Assembly (NCBI RefSeq): GCF_003130705.1
Contig: NZ_CP021354.1
Location: 5,766,001 to 5,830,000, forward strand
Length of the DNA: 64,000 bases
Reading direction: 5' to 3'
From: Rhodococcus oxybenzonivorans
GTDB lineage: Bacteria > Actinomycetota > Actinomycetes > Mycobacteriales > Mycobacteriaceae
The notes beneath the pieces are model-generated. The model saw only the letters and a list, made by a program, of their open reading frames with translations. It was not told where the DNA came from and searched no databases. Below are positions 25,108 through 34,490 of the stretch, in pieces. Each line of letters opens with the position of its first letter. Positions within the stretch are counted from its first letter, which is position 1. The position numbers and the translations under genes are program-made.

Positions 25108-26676
25108 GTGAATGGGCTGCATCTTCCCCAACGCGTCCGGCACCATGCCGCCGAACGCCCCGACGCGCCGGCGGTGACGTGGGGAAACACCACCCTCACG
25201 TTCGCGGAGTTCGACCGGCGGACGACTCGTATCGCGTCAGCGCTGTCGTCGTTGGCATCCGGTTCCGGTGCACGTGTCGGGGCGTTGCTGCGGATGCGCC
25301 TCGAGGGTGCGGAGTGCTTCGTCGCCGCCGCCAAGTCCGGGCTCGTGTTCGTGCCGCTGAACTGGCGCCTGCCCGCCGCCGAGGCTGCGGCGATCGCCGT
25401 CGACGCGGCGCTCGAGGTGCTGATCGTCGAGGCCGAGTTCGCGAAGACGGCCGAAGCAGTACGCGAAGCGCTTCCCGGTCTGGTCGTCGTACTCGTCGAC
25501 GACGTGTCGGAGAGAATCCTGCCGGGGGTGTGGACGTGGGATCGGCTCGCCGCTTCGGGCAGCGACACCGACCCGGGACTGGGCGACGATCCGGACGCGG
25601 AGTTGCTTCAGCTGTATACGTCGGGCACCACCGGCGCACCCAAAGGCGTGGTCGCGACGCACCGCAATCTCCACAACGAGCCCGAGGCGCTGCGGATCTA
25701 CCGGTGGCGCACCGACTCGGTGGCCCTCGACGCCCTGCCGTTGTTCCACATCGCCGGGGCAGGGTGGCTGAGCACCAGCCTGTCCGCGGGAGTGCACGTG
25801 GTTCTCCTCGACGCCTTCGACGCGGGCCACGTCGCCGAACTCGTCGAACGGCACCGCATCACCCATGCGTTCCTGGTTCCCTCGGCGATCCAGATGCTGC
25901 TGGACCTACCGGGGCTCGGCGAGCGCGACCTGTCCAGTCTCCAACTGATCGCCTATGGTTCGGCGCCGATCACTCCCACCCTGTTGCGCCGCGCCCTCGA
26001 CCGGTTCGGCTGCGCCTTCGTGCAGCGGTACGGGATGACGGAGACGACGGGATCGGTCACGGCACTCACCGCCGAGGACCACGATCCGGCCGGTGACCGT
26101 GCCTACCTGCTGCGCTCCGCCGGCACGCCGATGCCGGGCGTAGAGCTGGCGATCCGGGACATCGCCACCGGCGCCGATCTCCCTGCCGGGGTGTCCGGCG
26201 AAATCGTCTGCCGCTCGCGCAACAACGTCGCAGGTTATTGGCACCGACCGGACGAGACAGCGCGACTCTTCGCTCCCGACGGTTTCTTGCGCACCGGCGA
26301 CATCGGGCATCTCGACGCCGACGGATATCTGTTCGTCACCGACCGGGTGAAAGACATGATCATCACCGGGGGTGAGAACGTGTATCCGATCGAGGTGGAG
26401 TCGGTGCTGGCCGAGCATCCCGCGGTGGCGGAGGTCGCCGTGATCGGTGTTCCCGACCGGACGTGGGGTGAAGCCGTCACCGCCGTGATCCGGGTGGCCG
26501 ACGGCGCCGACCCGACCGTCGCCGAACTTCTCGACTTCAGCGCCGGGCGGCTCGCGTCGTACAAGAAACCGCGGCACATTCGATTCGTGACGGCGCTGCC
26601 ACGCAACGCCGGCGGCAAGGTCCTCAAGCGCGCGTTACGCGAAAACCTCAGTGCGGCGGAGGGGGTGCCGTCGTGA
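25108..26676 (+). CDS. AMP-forming acyl-CoA synthetase
   Basis: A 522-residue ANL enzyme. Motifs in order: YTSGTTGAPKG (phosphate loop), YGMTETTG (A5), TGDIGHLDADG (A7), DRVKDMIITGGENVYP (A8 hinge) and the C-terminal Lys in NAGGKVLKR. GTG 25108 is chosen because of the GAGGAG ribosome site upstream; the longer frame is Arg-rich non-coding sequence. It should form an acyl-CoA from a free acid. First gene of a plus-strand operon, overlapping the next gene by GTGA; motif copy B is upstream. Confidence 0.9.
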   Translation: MNGLHLPQRVRHHAAERPDAPAVTWGNTTLTFAEFDRRTTRIASALSSLASGSGARVGALLRMRLEGAECFVAAAKSGLVFVPLNWRLPAAEAAAIAVDAALEVLIVEAEFAKTAEAVREALPGLVVVLVDDVSERILPGVWTWDRLAASGSDTDPGLGDDPDAELLQLYTSGTTGAPKGVVATHRNLHNEPEALRIYRWRTDSVALDALPLFHIAGAGWLSTSLSAGVHVVLLDAFDAGHVAELVERHRITHAFLVPSAIQMLLDLPGLGERDLSSLQLIAYGSAPITPTLLRRALDRFGCAFVQRYGMTETTGSVTALTAEDHDPAGDRAYLLRSAGTPMPGVELAIRDIATGADLPAGVSGEIVCRSRNNVAGYWHRPDETARLFAPDGFLRTGDIGHLDADGYLFVTDRVKDMIITGGENVYPIEVESVLAEHPAVAEVAVIGVPDRTWGEAVTAVIRVADGADPTVAELLDFSAGRLASYKKPRHIRFVTALPRNAGGKVLKRALRENLSAAEGVPS

Positions 26677-27728
26677 TCGTCACCGAAGAGGTCGGCACCG
26701 TTCAGCGCGAGGCGTGGGCCCGCGGGGTGCTGCCACCGGTCGAGAGCGTGCGCCCGGGGTTGTGGTCGATTCCGGTGCCGATGCCCCGAAACCCGTTGCG
26801 CTACGTGCTGATCTACGCACTGGCGCTCCCCGACGGACTCGCGCTGATCGACGTCGGCTGGGACTCCGAGGAGTCATGGCTGGCTCTCTGCGACGGTATC
26901 GCACAGACGGGGCACCACGTCACCGACGTCCGGTATGCCGCCGTCACCCATCTGCACCCCGATCACTTCGGTCTCGCACCGCGGCTGCGGGAGATGAGCG
27001 GCGCCGCCCTCGCGATGCACGCTGCGGACGCTACACTTCTCGGCCACCGCACCCCGGACGACGAGACCGCCGACGAACGGACGTGGGAAATACAGCTCGA
27101 CCGGCTCGGTGCACCTGCCGGGGTTCGCGCCGCCGCCCGTGTCGATCTGGTCCGATTCGGCCCCGGCGAGTACATCGACGTGGTGCTCGACGACAGCGTT
27201 TCGCTGAACCTGCCCGGCTGGGATCTGCGGGCGGTCTGGACACCGGGCCACACTCCTGGCCATCTGACCTTCGTGGACGAACGCCACGGACTGCTGTTCA
27301 GTGGCGACCACATGCTGCCCCGCATCAGTCCCAACATCTCCACAATCCCCGGCGAGCTGGACAACCCGTTGCACCGTTACCTGCTCTCGCTGCACACCAC
27401 CACCACCATGCCGGACGGACTGGTGCTACCCGCCCACGAGTACCGCTTCCGCGGCATCGCCGACCGGGCGCAGCAGCTGATGAGTCACCACGAGGAGCGG
27501 TTCACGGAAATTGTCGCCGCCCTCCGCGACCGCCCCGAGTCGACGGCGTGGGAGATCTCGACGAACGTGTCGTGGTCGCGCCCGTTCGATTCAATGTCCG
27601 ACCGTCTCCTGCGTCTCGCGGTTCGCGAAACGCATGCCCACCTGCTGGTACTCGCCGGCCGCGGACACATCCGCTCGCTCGGCGGCCATCCGGAACGCTG
27701 GTCACTTCCCATCACCCCGACACCGTAG
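26673..27728 (+). CDS. metallo-beta-lactamase fold hydrolase
   Basis: A 351-residue MBL-fold enzyme. The zinc motif THLHPDH is at 92-98, followed by the GHTPGH His and the GDH Asp/His, so a two-metal site is intact. A C-terminal helical region with a second HE pair (VLPAHEYRF) follows, as in the glyoxalase II/thioesterase-like branch. It starts at GTG 26673, overlapping the ligase stop. Its placement between an acyl-CoA ligase and crotonases suggests it hydrolyses a thioester, lactone or ring-opened CoA intermediate; this is inference. Confidence 0.88.
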   Translation: MIVTEEVGTVQREAWARGVLPPVESVRPGLWSIPVPMPRNPLRYVLIYALALPDGLALIDVGWDSEESWLALCDGIAQTGHHVTDVRYAAVTHLHPDHFGLAPRLREMSGAALAMHAADATLLGHRTPDDETADERTWEIQLDRLGAPAGVRAAARVDLVRFGPGEYIDVVLDDSVSLNLPGWDLRAVWTPGHTPGHLTFVDERHGLLFSGDHMLPRISPNISTIPGELDNPLHRYLLSLHTTTTMPDGLVLPAHEYRFRGIADRAQQLMSHHEERFTEIVAALRDRPESTAWEISTNVSWSRPFDSMSDRLLRLAVRETHAHLLVLAGRGHIRSLGGHPERWSLPITPTP

Positions 27729-27738
27729 AAGGACACCC

Positions 27739-28500
27739 ATGAAGGTGGTTCTCACCGATTTCGCCGATGGCGTCGCCGTCATCACCCTCAACCGCCCGGA
27801 AGCGAAGAACGCCGTCGACCTCGAGGTGGCCAAGGCCCTCGCCGCCGCCGTCGACGAGTTCGAAGCGCGCCCCGACCTCACCATCGCCATTCTCACCGGC
27901 GCCGGCGGGACATTTTGCGCCGGAATGGATCTCAAGGCCTTCTCCCGCGGCGAACGCCCGTCACTGCCGGGGCGGGGCTTCGGCGGGCTCACCGAGGCCC
28001 CACCGACGAAGCCACTGATCGCCGCCGTGGAGGGTTGGGCTCTGGCCGGCGGGTGCGAGCTGGCGTTGTCGGCCGACATCATCGTCGCGGCGAGGGACGC
28101 CAAGTTCGGAATTCCCGAGGTGAAGCGCGGATTGGCCGCAGCCGCAGGCGGTTTGCTGCGGCTACCCAAGGTGCTGCCCTACCCGATCGCCATGGAGATG
28201 GCGATCACCGGCGACCCGCTCACAGCGGAAACGGCCCACGCGCACGGCCTCGTCAACCACCTCACCGAACCCGGCGAGGCACTTTCCACCGCACGCGCGC
28301 TCGCCGCGCGCGTCGCCGCCAACGGTCCCCTCGCGGTCCGGGCCACCAAGCAGGTCGTTGCGATGGCTGCCCGATACACCGACCCCGACGCGTTTGCCGC
28401 GCAGCGGCAGTACCTCGACCCGGTGTTCGCATCCGAGGATGCGCAGGAAGGTGCGCGTGCATTCGCCGAGAAGCGCTCACCCGTGTGGTCCGGCCGATGA
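27739..28500 (+). CDS. enoyl-CoA hydratase/isomerase (crotonase)
   Basis: A 253-residue crotonase. The oxyanion-hole motifs are FCAGMDLKAF and EGWALAGGCELALSADI; KFGIPEVKRGL includes the conserved active-site Glu. Start ATG 27739 has GAAGGA upstream; an upstream extension of the frame overlaps the MBL gene. It should hydrate or isomerise an unsaturated acyl-CoA made by the adjacent ligase. Third gene of the operon, overlapping the next crotonase by ATGA. Confidence 0.9.
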   Translation: MKVVLTDFADGVAVITLNRPEAKNAVDLEVAKALAAAVDEFEARPDLTIAILTGAGGTFCAGMDLKAFSRGERPSLPGRGFGGLTEAPPTKPLIAAVEGWALAGGCELALSADIIVAARDAKFGIPEVKRGLAAAAGGLLRLPKVLPYPIAMEMAITGDPLTAETAHAHGLVNHLTEPGEALSTARALAARVAANGPLAVRATKQVVAMAARYTDPDAFAAQRQYLDPVFASEDAQEGARAFAEKRSPVWSGR

Positions 28501-29300
28501 GCGGGGACACGGTATCGGTGACCCGCGACGGCGCTGTGGCCACCGTGACTCTGAATCGGCCCGCCCGCATGAACGCGCTGACCCTGGACGCGTTCGTCGA
28601 GTTCGAGGACGCTCTGCGTGTGCTCGAAGCGGAGCGTGACATCCGTGCGGTCATCGTCACCGGTGCCGGCGGCAACTTCTGCACGGGCGCCGACGTCGAA
28701 CGACGGACTGGACAGCATCCTCTCGACCGGATGCGGACGATCAATTCCGTCGCCGCGACCCTTGCCGAATTTCCGAAGCCGGTGATCGCCCAGGTGGAGG
28801 GTTACGCCGTGGGTGCCGGGTGGAATCTCGCCCTGCTCTGCGACCTCGTGGTGGCCTCCACCACCGCGAAGTTCAGTCAGATCTTCGCGAAACGGGGACT
28901 GTCGGTCGACTTCGGCGGGTCGTGGGTGCTTCCCCGGCTCGTGGGGTTACACCAGGCCAAGCGCCTGGTGATGCTCGCCGACATGGTCGACGCCGCCGAG
29001 GCCCACGCTCTCGGACTGGTATCGGTGCTCGCCGAACCCTCCGAGCTGCGGACGGTGACGCAGGACCTCGCGCGCCGGCTCGCCGCCGGACCGCCCGTCG
29101 CGGTGACGCAATCGGCCCGGTTGCTCGAACAGGGGTCGTCCTCGTCGCTGCGCGAGGCGCTGGACAACGAGGCGCGAGCGCAGGCCGTCAACTTCGCAAC
29201 CGATGCGCCGGACGCCTTCCGGGCGTTCGCCCTGAAACGCCCTCCCGCGTTCACCGGCGAATGGGTAGTGCCGGGCGCGACCACGGCTTCCGTACGATGA
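28497..29300 (+). CDS. enoyl-CoA hydratase/isomerase (crotonase), second copy
   Basis: A 267-residue crotonase-family protein with FCTGADVE and EGYAVGAGWNLALLCDLVV as the two oxyanion-hole segments. The region after KFSQIFAKRGLSVDFGGSWVL lacks the canonical IPE Glu but has an Asp (VDFGGSW), as in dienoyl-CoA isomerase-like members, so it may catalyse isomerisation rather than hydration. It overlaps the preceding crotonase by ATGA; only four bases separate it from the LysR gene. Confidence 0.88.
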   Translation: MSGDTVSVTRDGAVATVTLNRPARMNALTLDAFVEFEDALRVLEAERDIRAVIVTGAGGNFCTGADVERRTGQHPLDRMRTINSVAATLAEFPKPVIAQVEGYAVGAGWNLALLCDLVVASTTAKFSQIFAKRGLSVDFGGSWVLPRLVGLHQAKRLVMLADMVDAAEAHALGLVSVLAEPSELRTVTQDLARRLAAGPPVAVTQSARLLEQGSSSSLREALDNEARAQAVNFATDAPDAFRAFALKRPPAFTGEWVVPGATTASVR

Positions 29301-29304
29301 CCGG

Positions 29305-30180
29305 GTGGACCTGCATCTCGTCACCTATTTCGTCGCGGTAGTCGATCACGGCGGGATCACCAGGGCGGCGCAGTCCCTGTACATCTCCCAACCGTCGCTG
29401 TCGCAGGCCATTCGCACTCTCGAACGTCGCCTCGGGGTAACCCTGTTCGATCGCACGGGCCGACGGCTCGAGCTGACCGAGGCGGGCCGGACACTGGACG
29501 TGGCGGCGCGGCGCATCCTCACCGATGTCGAACGGGCGAAGGCGAAGGTGGCGGCGGTCCGTGAACTCGAATCCGGCCGGGTCGACGTGGTCACGTACTC
29601 GGCGTTCTCGATCGACCCGATCGTCGGACTGGTCCGCCGATTCCGCCGGCAGTATCCGCGGATCACGGTCCGCATCATCGACAGCGACGGCCCTACCGGC
29701 GTCCTCGGGGCGTTGCGACGCGGTGAGGCGGAGCTCGGGGTGATCGACCTGTCCGTGGATCACAGTGCTCTGCTGTCGGTCCCGATCGGCGAGCAGGAGC
29801 TGGTGCTTGCCGTGCCCGACCAGCTCGCAGCCGCCCTTCCCGACCCCGTACCCCGCTCTGCCCTGCGTCAGGTCCCGTTGATTCAGGACCTGGGTGACAA
29901 GAGTGACGCGGCGCTGATCTTCGAACTCCTCGGGGAAAACACGGACAACGTCGTCATCGACTGCTCGCATCCGAGCGCCACCTGGGACCTGGTCCAGCGC
30001 GGGGCGGGAGCGACCGTCCTTCCCCGTGTCGTCGCCGAACAGGAACTGCGCGGTGTGACGATCCGGTCGTTGTCACCGCGGTTGACCCGGCCCGTCGGCC
30101 TGGTGCAGCGCTCCGGACCGAGTTCGCCGGCGGCCGCAGCGTTCGTCGCGAGCGCACACGACACGTCGACAAGGGGCTGA
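29305..30180 (+). CDS. LysR family regulator, first of a tandem pair
   Basis: A 291-residue LysR-type regulator. The N-terminal helix-turn-helix is ITRAAQSLYISQPSLSQAIR followed by TLERRLGVTLFDRTGRR; the C-terminal part is the periplasmic-binding-protein-like effector domain. GTG 29305 starts four bases after the crotonase stop, so it appears co-transcribed with the genes it probably regulates, unlike the usual divergent LysR layout. Confidence 0.9.
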   Translation: MDLHLVTYFVAVVDHGGITRAAQSLYISQPSLSQAIRTLERRLGVTLFDRTGRRLELTEAGRTLDVAARRILTDVERAKAKVAAVRELESGRVDVVTYSAFSIDPIVGLVRRFRRQYPRITVRIIDSDGPTGVLGALRRGEAELGVIDLSVDHSALLSVPIGEQELVLAVPDQLAAALPDPVPRSALRQVPLIQDLGDKSDAALIFELLGENTDNVVIDCSHPSATWDLVQRGAGATVLPRVVAEQELRGVTIRSLSPRLTRPVGLVQRSGPSSPAAAAFVASAHDTSTRG

Positions 30181-30184
30181 GCAC

Positions 30185-31072
30185 ATGGAGTTACGTCAGG
30201 TCGAGTACTTCCTCGCCGTCGTCGAGCACGAGGGCATAGGCGGTGCCGCCGCATCATTGGGCGTCGCCCAGCCGACCATCTCCCAGGCATTGCGGGGTCT
30301 CGAGCGGGAACTGGGCGTGCAACTGTTCCATCGCATCGGCCGGGGCATGGTTCTCAGCGCCGCCGGACGAAGCATGGTGGGCCCGAGCCGCCAGATCCTG
30401 CGCGACGTCACCGCCGTCGAGGATCTGCTCGCCACCGCCGACGGAGAACTCGCCGGCCGCCTCGACGTGATGGCGTTTCCCGCCCTGGTCCTCGGCCCGC
30501 TCGTCGACCTGGTCGCCGAGTTCCGGCAGGCCTACCCGAAAGTGGCGGTGCGGTTCGGTGAGCTGAAATCCGAAGCACAGGCCGCCTCCCTGATCGAGGA
30601 CGGGCACTGCGAGTTCGTCGTCGCACACCTGCCCCTCGACGAAGACGGCCTCGACGTGGTGGAGCTGGGTGAGCAGGAGTACTGGCTCGTGTATCCCGCC
30701 GACACCGAGGTCCCGGACGGACCGGTCCCGCTGTCCGCACTTCCCAAAGTGCCCATGGTGTTCGTGCCCCGCGGTCACTCCCTCGCCGACGAAATCGAAG
30801 AGGCGATTCGCCACGCGGGGGCACGGCCGCCCCTGGCCGTGTTGTCCGATCACCGGGAGGCGCGACTTCCCCTGGTACTTGCCGGAATCGGCGGCACCCT
30901 GGTGGAGAGGTCGATTGCGGAGTCGGCCCGCGACCGCGCGATCGTGCGCGAAGTAGAGCCCAGATTCGCCCGGAGATTCGGGATCGCCTTCGATCCGGAA
31001 ACGCTCTCCCCCGTGGGACGCGCGTTCGTGGAACTCATCCGCGCGCGTGGCACAGGCCCACAGGGGAATTAG
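30185..31072 (+). CDS. LysR family regulator, second of a tandem pair
   Basis: A 295-residue LysR regulator, clearly related to the preceding one (EGIGGAAASLGVAQPTISQA, then LRGLERELGVQLFHRIGRG). ATG 30185 lies four bases after the stop of the first. Two LysR paralogues back to back at the end of a catabolic operon suggest a duplication with separate effectors or heteromeric control. Convergent with the thiolase gene, leaving only three bases between stops. Confidence 0.9.
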   Translation: MELRQVEYFLAVVEHEGIGGAAASLGVAQPTISQALRGLERELGVQLFHRIGRGMVLSAAGRSMVGPSRQILRDVTAVEDLLATADGELAGRLDVMAFPALVLGPLVDLVAEFRQAYPKVAVRFGELKSEAQAASLIEDGHCEFVVAHLPLDEDGLDVVELGEQEYWLVYPADTEVPDGPVPLSALPKVPMVFVPRGHSLADEIEEAIRHAGARPPLAVLSDHREARLPLVLAGIGGTLVERSIAESARDRAIVREVEPRFARRFGIAFDPETLSPVGRAFVELIRARGTGPQGN

Positions 31073-31075
31073 CGT

Positions 31076-32287
31076 CTACGCCACTCGTTCGAACACTGCG
31101 GCCAGGCCCTGCCCACCACCGATGCACATCGTCTCGAGCCCGTACCGCGCGTCACGGCGATCCAGTTCCCGGGCCAGGCTTGCCAGCATCCGTACACCCG
31201 TCGCACCGACAGGATGACCGAGGGAGATTCCGGAACCGTGGACATTGGTGCGATCCAGATCCGCTGCGCCGAAATCCCATTCGCGCATCACGGCCAGCGC
31301 TTGCGCCGCGAACGCTTCGTTGAGTTCGATCAGGTCGATGTCGGAGAGGGCGAGCCCGGCCTTGCGCAGCGCGACCTCGGTGGCCGGGACCGGACCGATG
31401 CCCATGATCTTCGGTGCGACACCGGCCGCGCCCCAGGACACCATACGCACGAGCGGACGCAGACCGAGCCGTTCCGCGGTCTGCATCGTGGTGACGAAAC
31501 ACATTGCTGCAGCGTCATTCTGCCCGCTGGCGTTGCCGGCGGTCACAGTGGATTCCGGATCGGTCTTGCCCAGAATCGGTTTCAGGGCAGCCAGCGATTC
31601 GAGTGAGATGTCGGGACGAGGATGCTCGTCGGTGTCGATCACCTGCTCACCGGCGCGGCTGCGCACGGTCACCGGCACAATCTCTTCGGCGAGGATGCCG
31701 TTCTTCTGGGCCGTTACGGCCCTGGTGTGTGAAGACACCGCGAGCTCGTCCTGCTCGGTGCGTGAGATGCCGTATTCGCGGCGCAGGTTTTCCGCCGTCT
31801 CGATCATTCCCCCGGGAACCGGGTAGAAGCGGCCGCCCGCGGTGGACCGGGCGCGCACGAGGCTGTCGTGCATCTGCACACCGGATCGCGCTCCACCCCA
31901 ACGCATATCGGTGGAATAGAAGGACGCGTTGCTCATCGACTCGGTGCCCCCGGCTACCACGAGGTCGTTGTCACCGGCCGCCACTTGCATCGCCGCCTGG
32001 ATGACGGCCTGCAGACCGGATCCGCATCTGCGGTCGATGTGCATGCCGGGCACGGTGATCGGTAGCCCCGCATCCAGCGCTATTACACGGCCGATGGCAG
32101 GCGCCTCACTGTTCGCGTTGCAGTGGCCGAGGACGACGTCCTCGATGTCGGACGGCTCGACGCCTGTGCGGTCGAGCAGTCCTTTCAGAGCAGCGACACC
32201 GAGATCGACGGCGGTGAGGGACTGGAACATGCCGCCGTACCGTCCGATGGGAGTGCGGACGGGTTCGCAGATGACGACTTCACGCAT
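31076..32287 (-). CDS. acetyl-CoA acetyltransferase (thiolase)
   Basis: A 403-residue thiolase. The nucleophile is C88 in DRRCGSGLQA, the His motif is GHPVGATG, and the second catalytic Cys is C388 in CIGGGQG; NEAFAAQ is present. It would cleave a 3-ketoacyl-CoA to acetyl-CoA plus a shortened acyl-CoA. ATG 32287 has GAAAGG upstream. It follows the SDR gene by 39 bases on the same strand, giving a plausible dehydrogenation-thiolysis pair. Confidence 0.93.
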   Translation of the reverse strand: MREVVICEPVRTPIGRYGGMFQSLTAVDLGVAALKGLLDRTGVEPSDIEDVVLGHCNANSEAPAIGRVIALDAGLPITVPGMHIDRRCGSGLQAVIQAAMQVAAGDNDLVVAGGTESMSNASFYSTDMRWGGARSGVQMHDSLVRARSTAGGRFYPVPGGMIETAENLRREYGISRTEQDELAVSSHTRAVTAQKNGILAEEIVPVTVRSRAGEQVIDTDEHPRPDISLESLAALKPILGKTDPESTVTAGNASGQNDAAAMCFVTTMQTAERLGLRPLVRMVSWGAAGVAPKIMGIGPVPATEVALRKAGLALSDIDLIELNEAFAAQALAVMREWDFGAADLDRTNVHGSGISLGHPVGATGVRMLASLARELDRRDARYGLETMCIGGGQGLAAVFERVA

Positions 32288-32326
32288 GATGGCCTTTCGG
32301 GGAAATGTCGGGAGGGTGGGTGCGCG

Positions 32327-33067
32327 TCACATGAAGCGTCCACCTGTGACTTCGAGGACCGTGCCGGTCATGTACGACGAGAGGTCGGAGGCGAGGAACA
32401 GGGCAACGTTCGCTACCTCGCCGGCCTCGCCTGCACGCCCAATCGGGATTTCGCTCATCTTCTGGTCCCACGCCTTCTGCGGCATGGCCTCGGTCATGGC
32501 CGACCTGATGAGTCCCGGCGCGATCGCATTGACCCTGACACCGTGATGGGCCAGCTCCTTGGCCGCAGCTTTGCTGAGCCCGACGATGCCCGCCTTGGCC
32601 GCCGAGTAGTTCGTCTGCCCCACCATGCCGACCTTGCCGGACAGCGAGGAGATGTTGACGATGGCGCCGCGCTTGGCCTCCCGCATGATGGCGGCCGCCT
32701 TGCGCGTCCCGTTCCAGGTACCCTTCAGGTGCACGTCGATGACCAGGTCGAAGTCGTTTTCGGTCATGGTGCGCATGGTCGCGTCGCGGGTGATGCCGGC
32801 GTTGTTGACCATCACGTCGAGCGAGCCGAAGCGTTGGACGGCTGCGCCCAGCATCTCGTCGACCTGCTCGGCGTGCACAACGTTGCATCGGACGGCGTGG
32901 GCGACGTCCGCGCCACCGAGCTTGTCGGCTGCTGCCGTGGCGGCGTCGAGGTCGAGGTCACCGATCACCACACGGGCGCCGGCCTCGACAAAGGTCCGGG
33001 CGATTTCGAAGCCGATACCCTGAGCGCCTCCGGTGACGACGGCGGTGCGGTTGGCGAGCAGTTCCAT
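32327..33067 (-). CDS. SDR, FabG-like 3-hydroxyacyl-CoA dehydrogenase/3-ketoacyl reductase
   Basis: A 246-residue SDR close to the FabG family: TGGAQGIG (12-19), NNAG (88-91), S140, Y154-x3-K158. DLD at the end of strand 2 favours NAD(H). ATG 33067 has AAAGGAC upstream. With the thiolase it forms the last two beta-oxidation steps. The end [12 protein letters not shown] is typical of FabG/PhaB-like enzymes. Confidence 0.9.
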   Translation of the reverse strand: MELLANRTAVVTGGAQGIGFEIARTFVEAGARVVIGDLDLDAATAAADKLGGADVAHAVRCNVVHAEQVDEMLGAAVQRFGSLDVMVNNAGITRDATMRTMTENDFDLVIDVHLKGTWNGTRKAAAIMREAKRGAIVNISSLSGKVGMVGQTNYSAAKAGIVGLSKAAAKELAHHGVRVNAIAPGLIRSAMTEAMPQKAWDQKMSEIPIGRAGEAGEVANVALFLASDLSSYMTGTVLEVTGGRFM

Positions 33068-33238
33068 GGAAGTCCTTTCGACATGACGAGTGCCCTCCCG
33101 CCACTCGGGGGTTTCCGGCACCAGCCGAATATATCGGCGCAGAACCCTCCTGGACGGGTCGGAATCATCGGGATCTCCTATGGCGGCGTGGTCCGATTCG
33201 TATTGGACATGCGGCGACTACCATCCGACAGTGACTTC

Positions 33239-34429
33239 ATGACAACTTTGCAGGCCGGTGATTCCATGACCACATCTCAGGTCGGCGACGACGATTTTCA
33301 GGACATCCTCGCCCAGACGCGCAGTTTCGTTCGCTCCGCTGTGGTTCCCCGCGAGCAGGAGATCATGGATGCCGACGCGATCCCCGACGACATCCGCGAG
33401 GCTGCCAAAGCGATGGGGCTGTTCGGGTACGCGATCCCGCAGGAGTGGGGCGGACTCGGCTTGGACCTGACGCAGGATGTGGAACTGGCGATGGAGCTCG
33501 GTTACACGTCGCTGTCCCTGCGCTCCATGTTCGGTACCAACAACGGCATCGCCGGGCAGGTGCTCGTGGCGTTCGGCACGGACGAGCAGAAAGAGACGTG
33601 GCTCGAGCGCATCGCGTCGGGCGAGGTGGTGGCGTCGTTCGCGCTCACCGAACCGGGCGCGGGGTCGGACCCCGCGGGACTGCGCACCAAGGCGACGCGG
33701 ACCGGCGACGGCTGGATCATCAACGGCGAGAAGCGGTTCATCACCAATGCACCACTCGCGGACCTGTTCGTCGTGTTCGCCCGCACCCGCCCCGCAGACG
33801 CGGACGGCACCGGCATCGCCGTGTTCCTCGTCCCCGCCGACGCCGACGGAGTGCAGGTAGGCGCGAAGGACCGCAAGATGGGCCAGGAAGGGGCCTGGAC
33901 CGCGGACGTGCATTTCACCGATGTGTGCGTGCCTGATTCCGCTCTCGTCGGGGGAAGCGAGGACGTCGGCTACCGTGCCGCGATGACGTCGCTGGCGCGC
34001 GGCCGGGTGCACATCGCCGCGCTGTCGGTGGGTGCGGCCCAGCGCGCACTCGACGAGTCGGTGGCGTACGCCGCCACCGCTACTCAGGGCGGCAGCGCGA
34101 TCGGCGACTTTCAGCTGGTGCAGGCCATGATCGCCGATCAGCAGACCGGCGTGATGGCGGGGCGGGCACTCGTCCGGGACGCCGCCCGGGCGTGGGTGTC
34201 CGGTGAGGACCGGCGCATCGCGCCGTCGGTCGCCAAGCTTTTCTGCACGGAGATGGTGGGCAAGGTCGCCGACCTGGCGGTGCAGATCCACGGTGGCACC
34301 GGGTACATGCGGGACGTCCCCGTCGAACGCATCTACCGTGACGTCCGTCTCCTGCGCCTCTACGAGGGCACCAGCGAGATCCAGCGGCTCATCATCGGAC
34401 GAGGCCTGGTCAAGCGCGCGCAACGCTGA
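33239..34429 (+). CDS. acyl-CoA dehydrogenase
   Basis: A 396-residue FAD-dependent acyl-CoA dehydrogenase. FAD-binding motifs ALTEPGAGSD and RFITNAPLAD and a C-terminal LYEGTSEIQRL, whose Glu is the expected catalytic base of the short/medium-chain class. ATG 33239 is the first start; an in-frame ATG at 33266 (MTTSQVGDD) is equally possible, and neither has a strong ribosome site. Divergent from the SDR-thiolase pair, so it probably supplies their enoyl-CoA. Stop is followed by a strong terminator. Confidence 0.9.
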   Translation: MTTLQAGDSMTTSQVGDDDFQDILAQTRSFVRSAVVPREQEIMDADAIPDDIREAAKAMGLFGYAIPQEWGGLGLDLTQDVELAMELGYTSLSLRSMFGTNNGIAGQVLVAFGTDEQKETWLERIASGEVVASFALTEPGAGSDPAGLRTKATRTGDGWIINGEKRFITNAPLADLFVVFARTRPADADGTGIAVFLVPADADGVQVGAKDRKMGQEGAWTADVHFTDVCVPDSALVGGSEDVGYRAAMTSLARGRVHIAALSVGAAQRALDESVAYAATATQGGSAIGDFQLVQAMIADQQTGVMAGRALVRDAARAWVSGEDRRIAPSVAKLFCTEMVGKVADLAVQIHGGTGYMRDVPVERIYRDVRLLRLYEGTSEIQRLIIGRGLVKRAQR

Positions 34430-34438
34430 AGAAATAAC

Positions 34439-34476
34439 AACCGGCCCCCACCGCTGAGAGCGGTTGGGGGCCGGTT
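34439..34476. terminator. bidirectional terminator between convergent genes
   Basis: A GC-rich hairpin: AACCGGCCCCCA (34439-34450) pairs with TGGGGGCCGGTT (34465-34476), with a further CCGCT/AGCGG inner stem, one bulged T and a GAG loop, then TTACTTT-like T-rich sequence. It lies between the convergent dehydrogenase (stop 34429) and ligase (stop 34491). Confidence 0.8.
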
Positions 34477-34490
34477 ACTTTCGCGGTCCT

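Noticed and set aside
24713..25111. Frames in the 24485-25107 gap
   Set aside because: They overlap promoter-like and motif sequence, have no Shine-Dalgarno sequence and show no coding bias.
32123..33238. N-terminal extension of the acyl-CoA dehydrogenase frame
   Set aside because: The in-frame upstream part is antisense to the thiolase and SDR genes and is His/Asp/Gly-rich; family homology begins only near 33239-33290.
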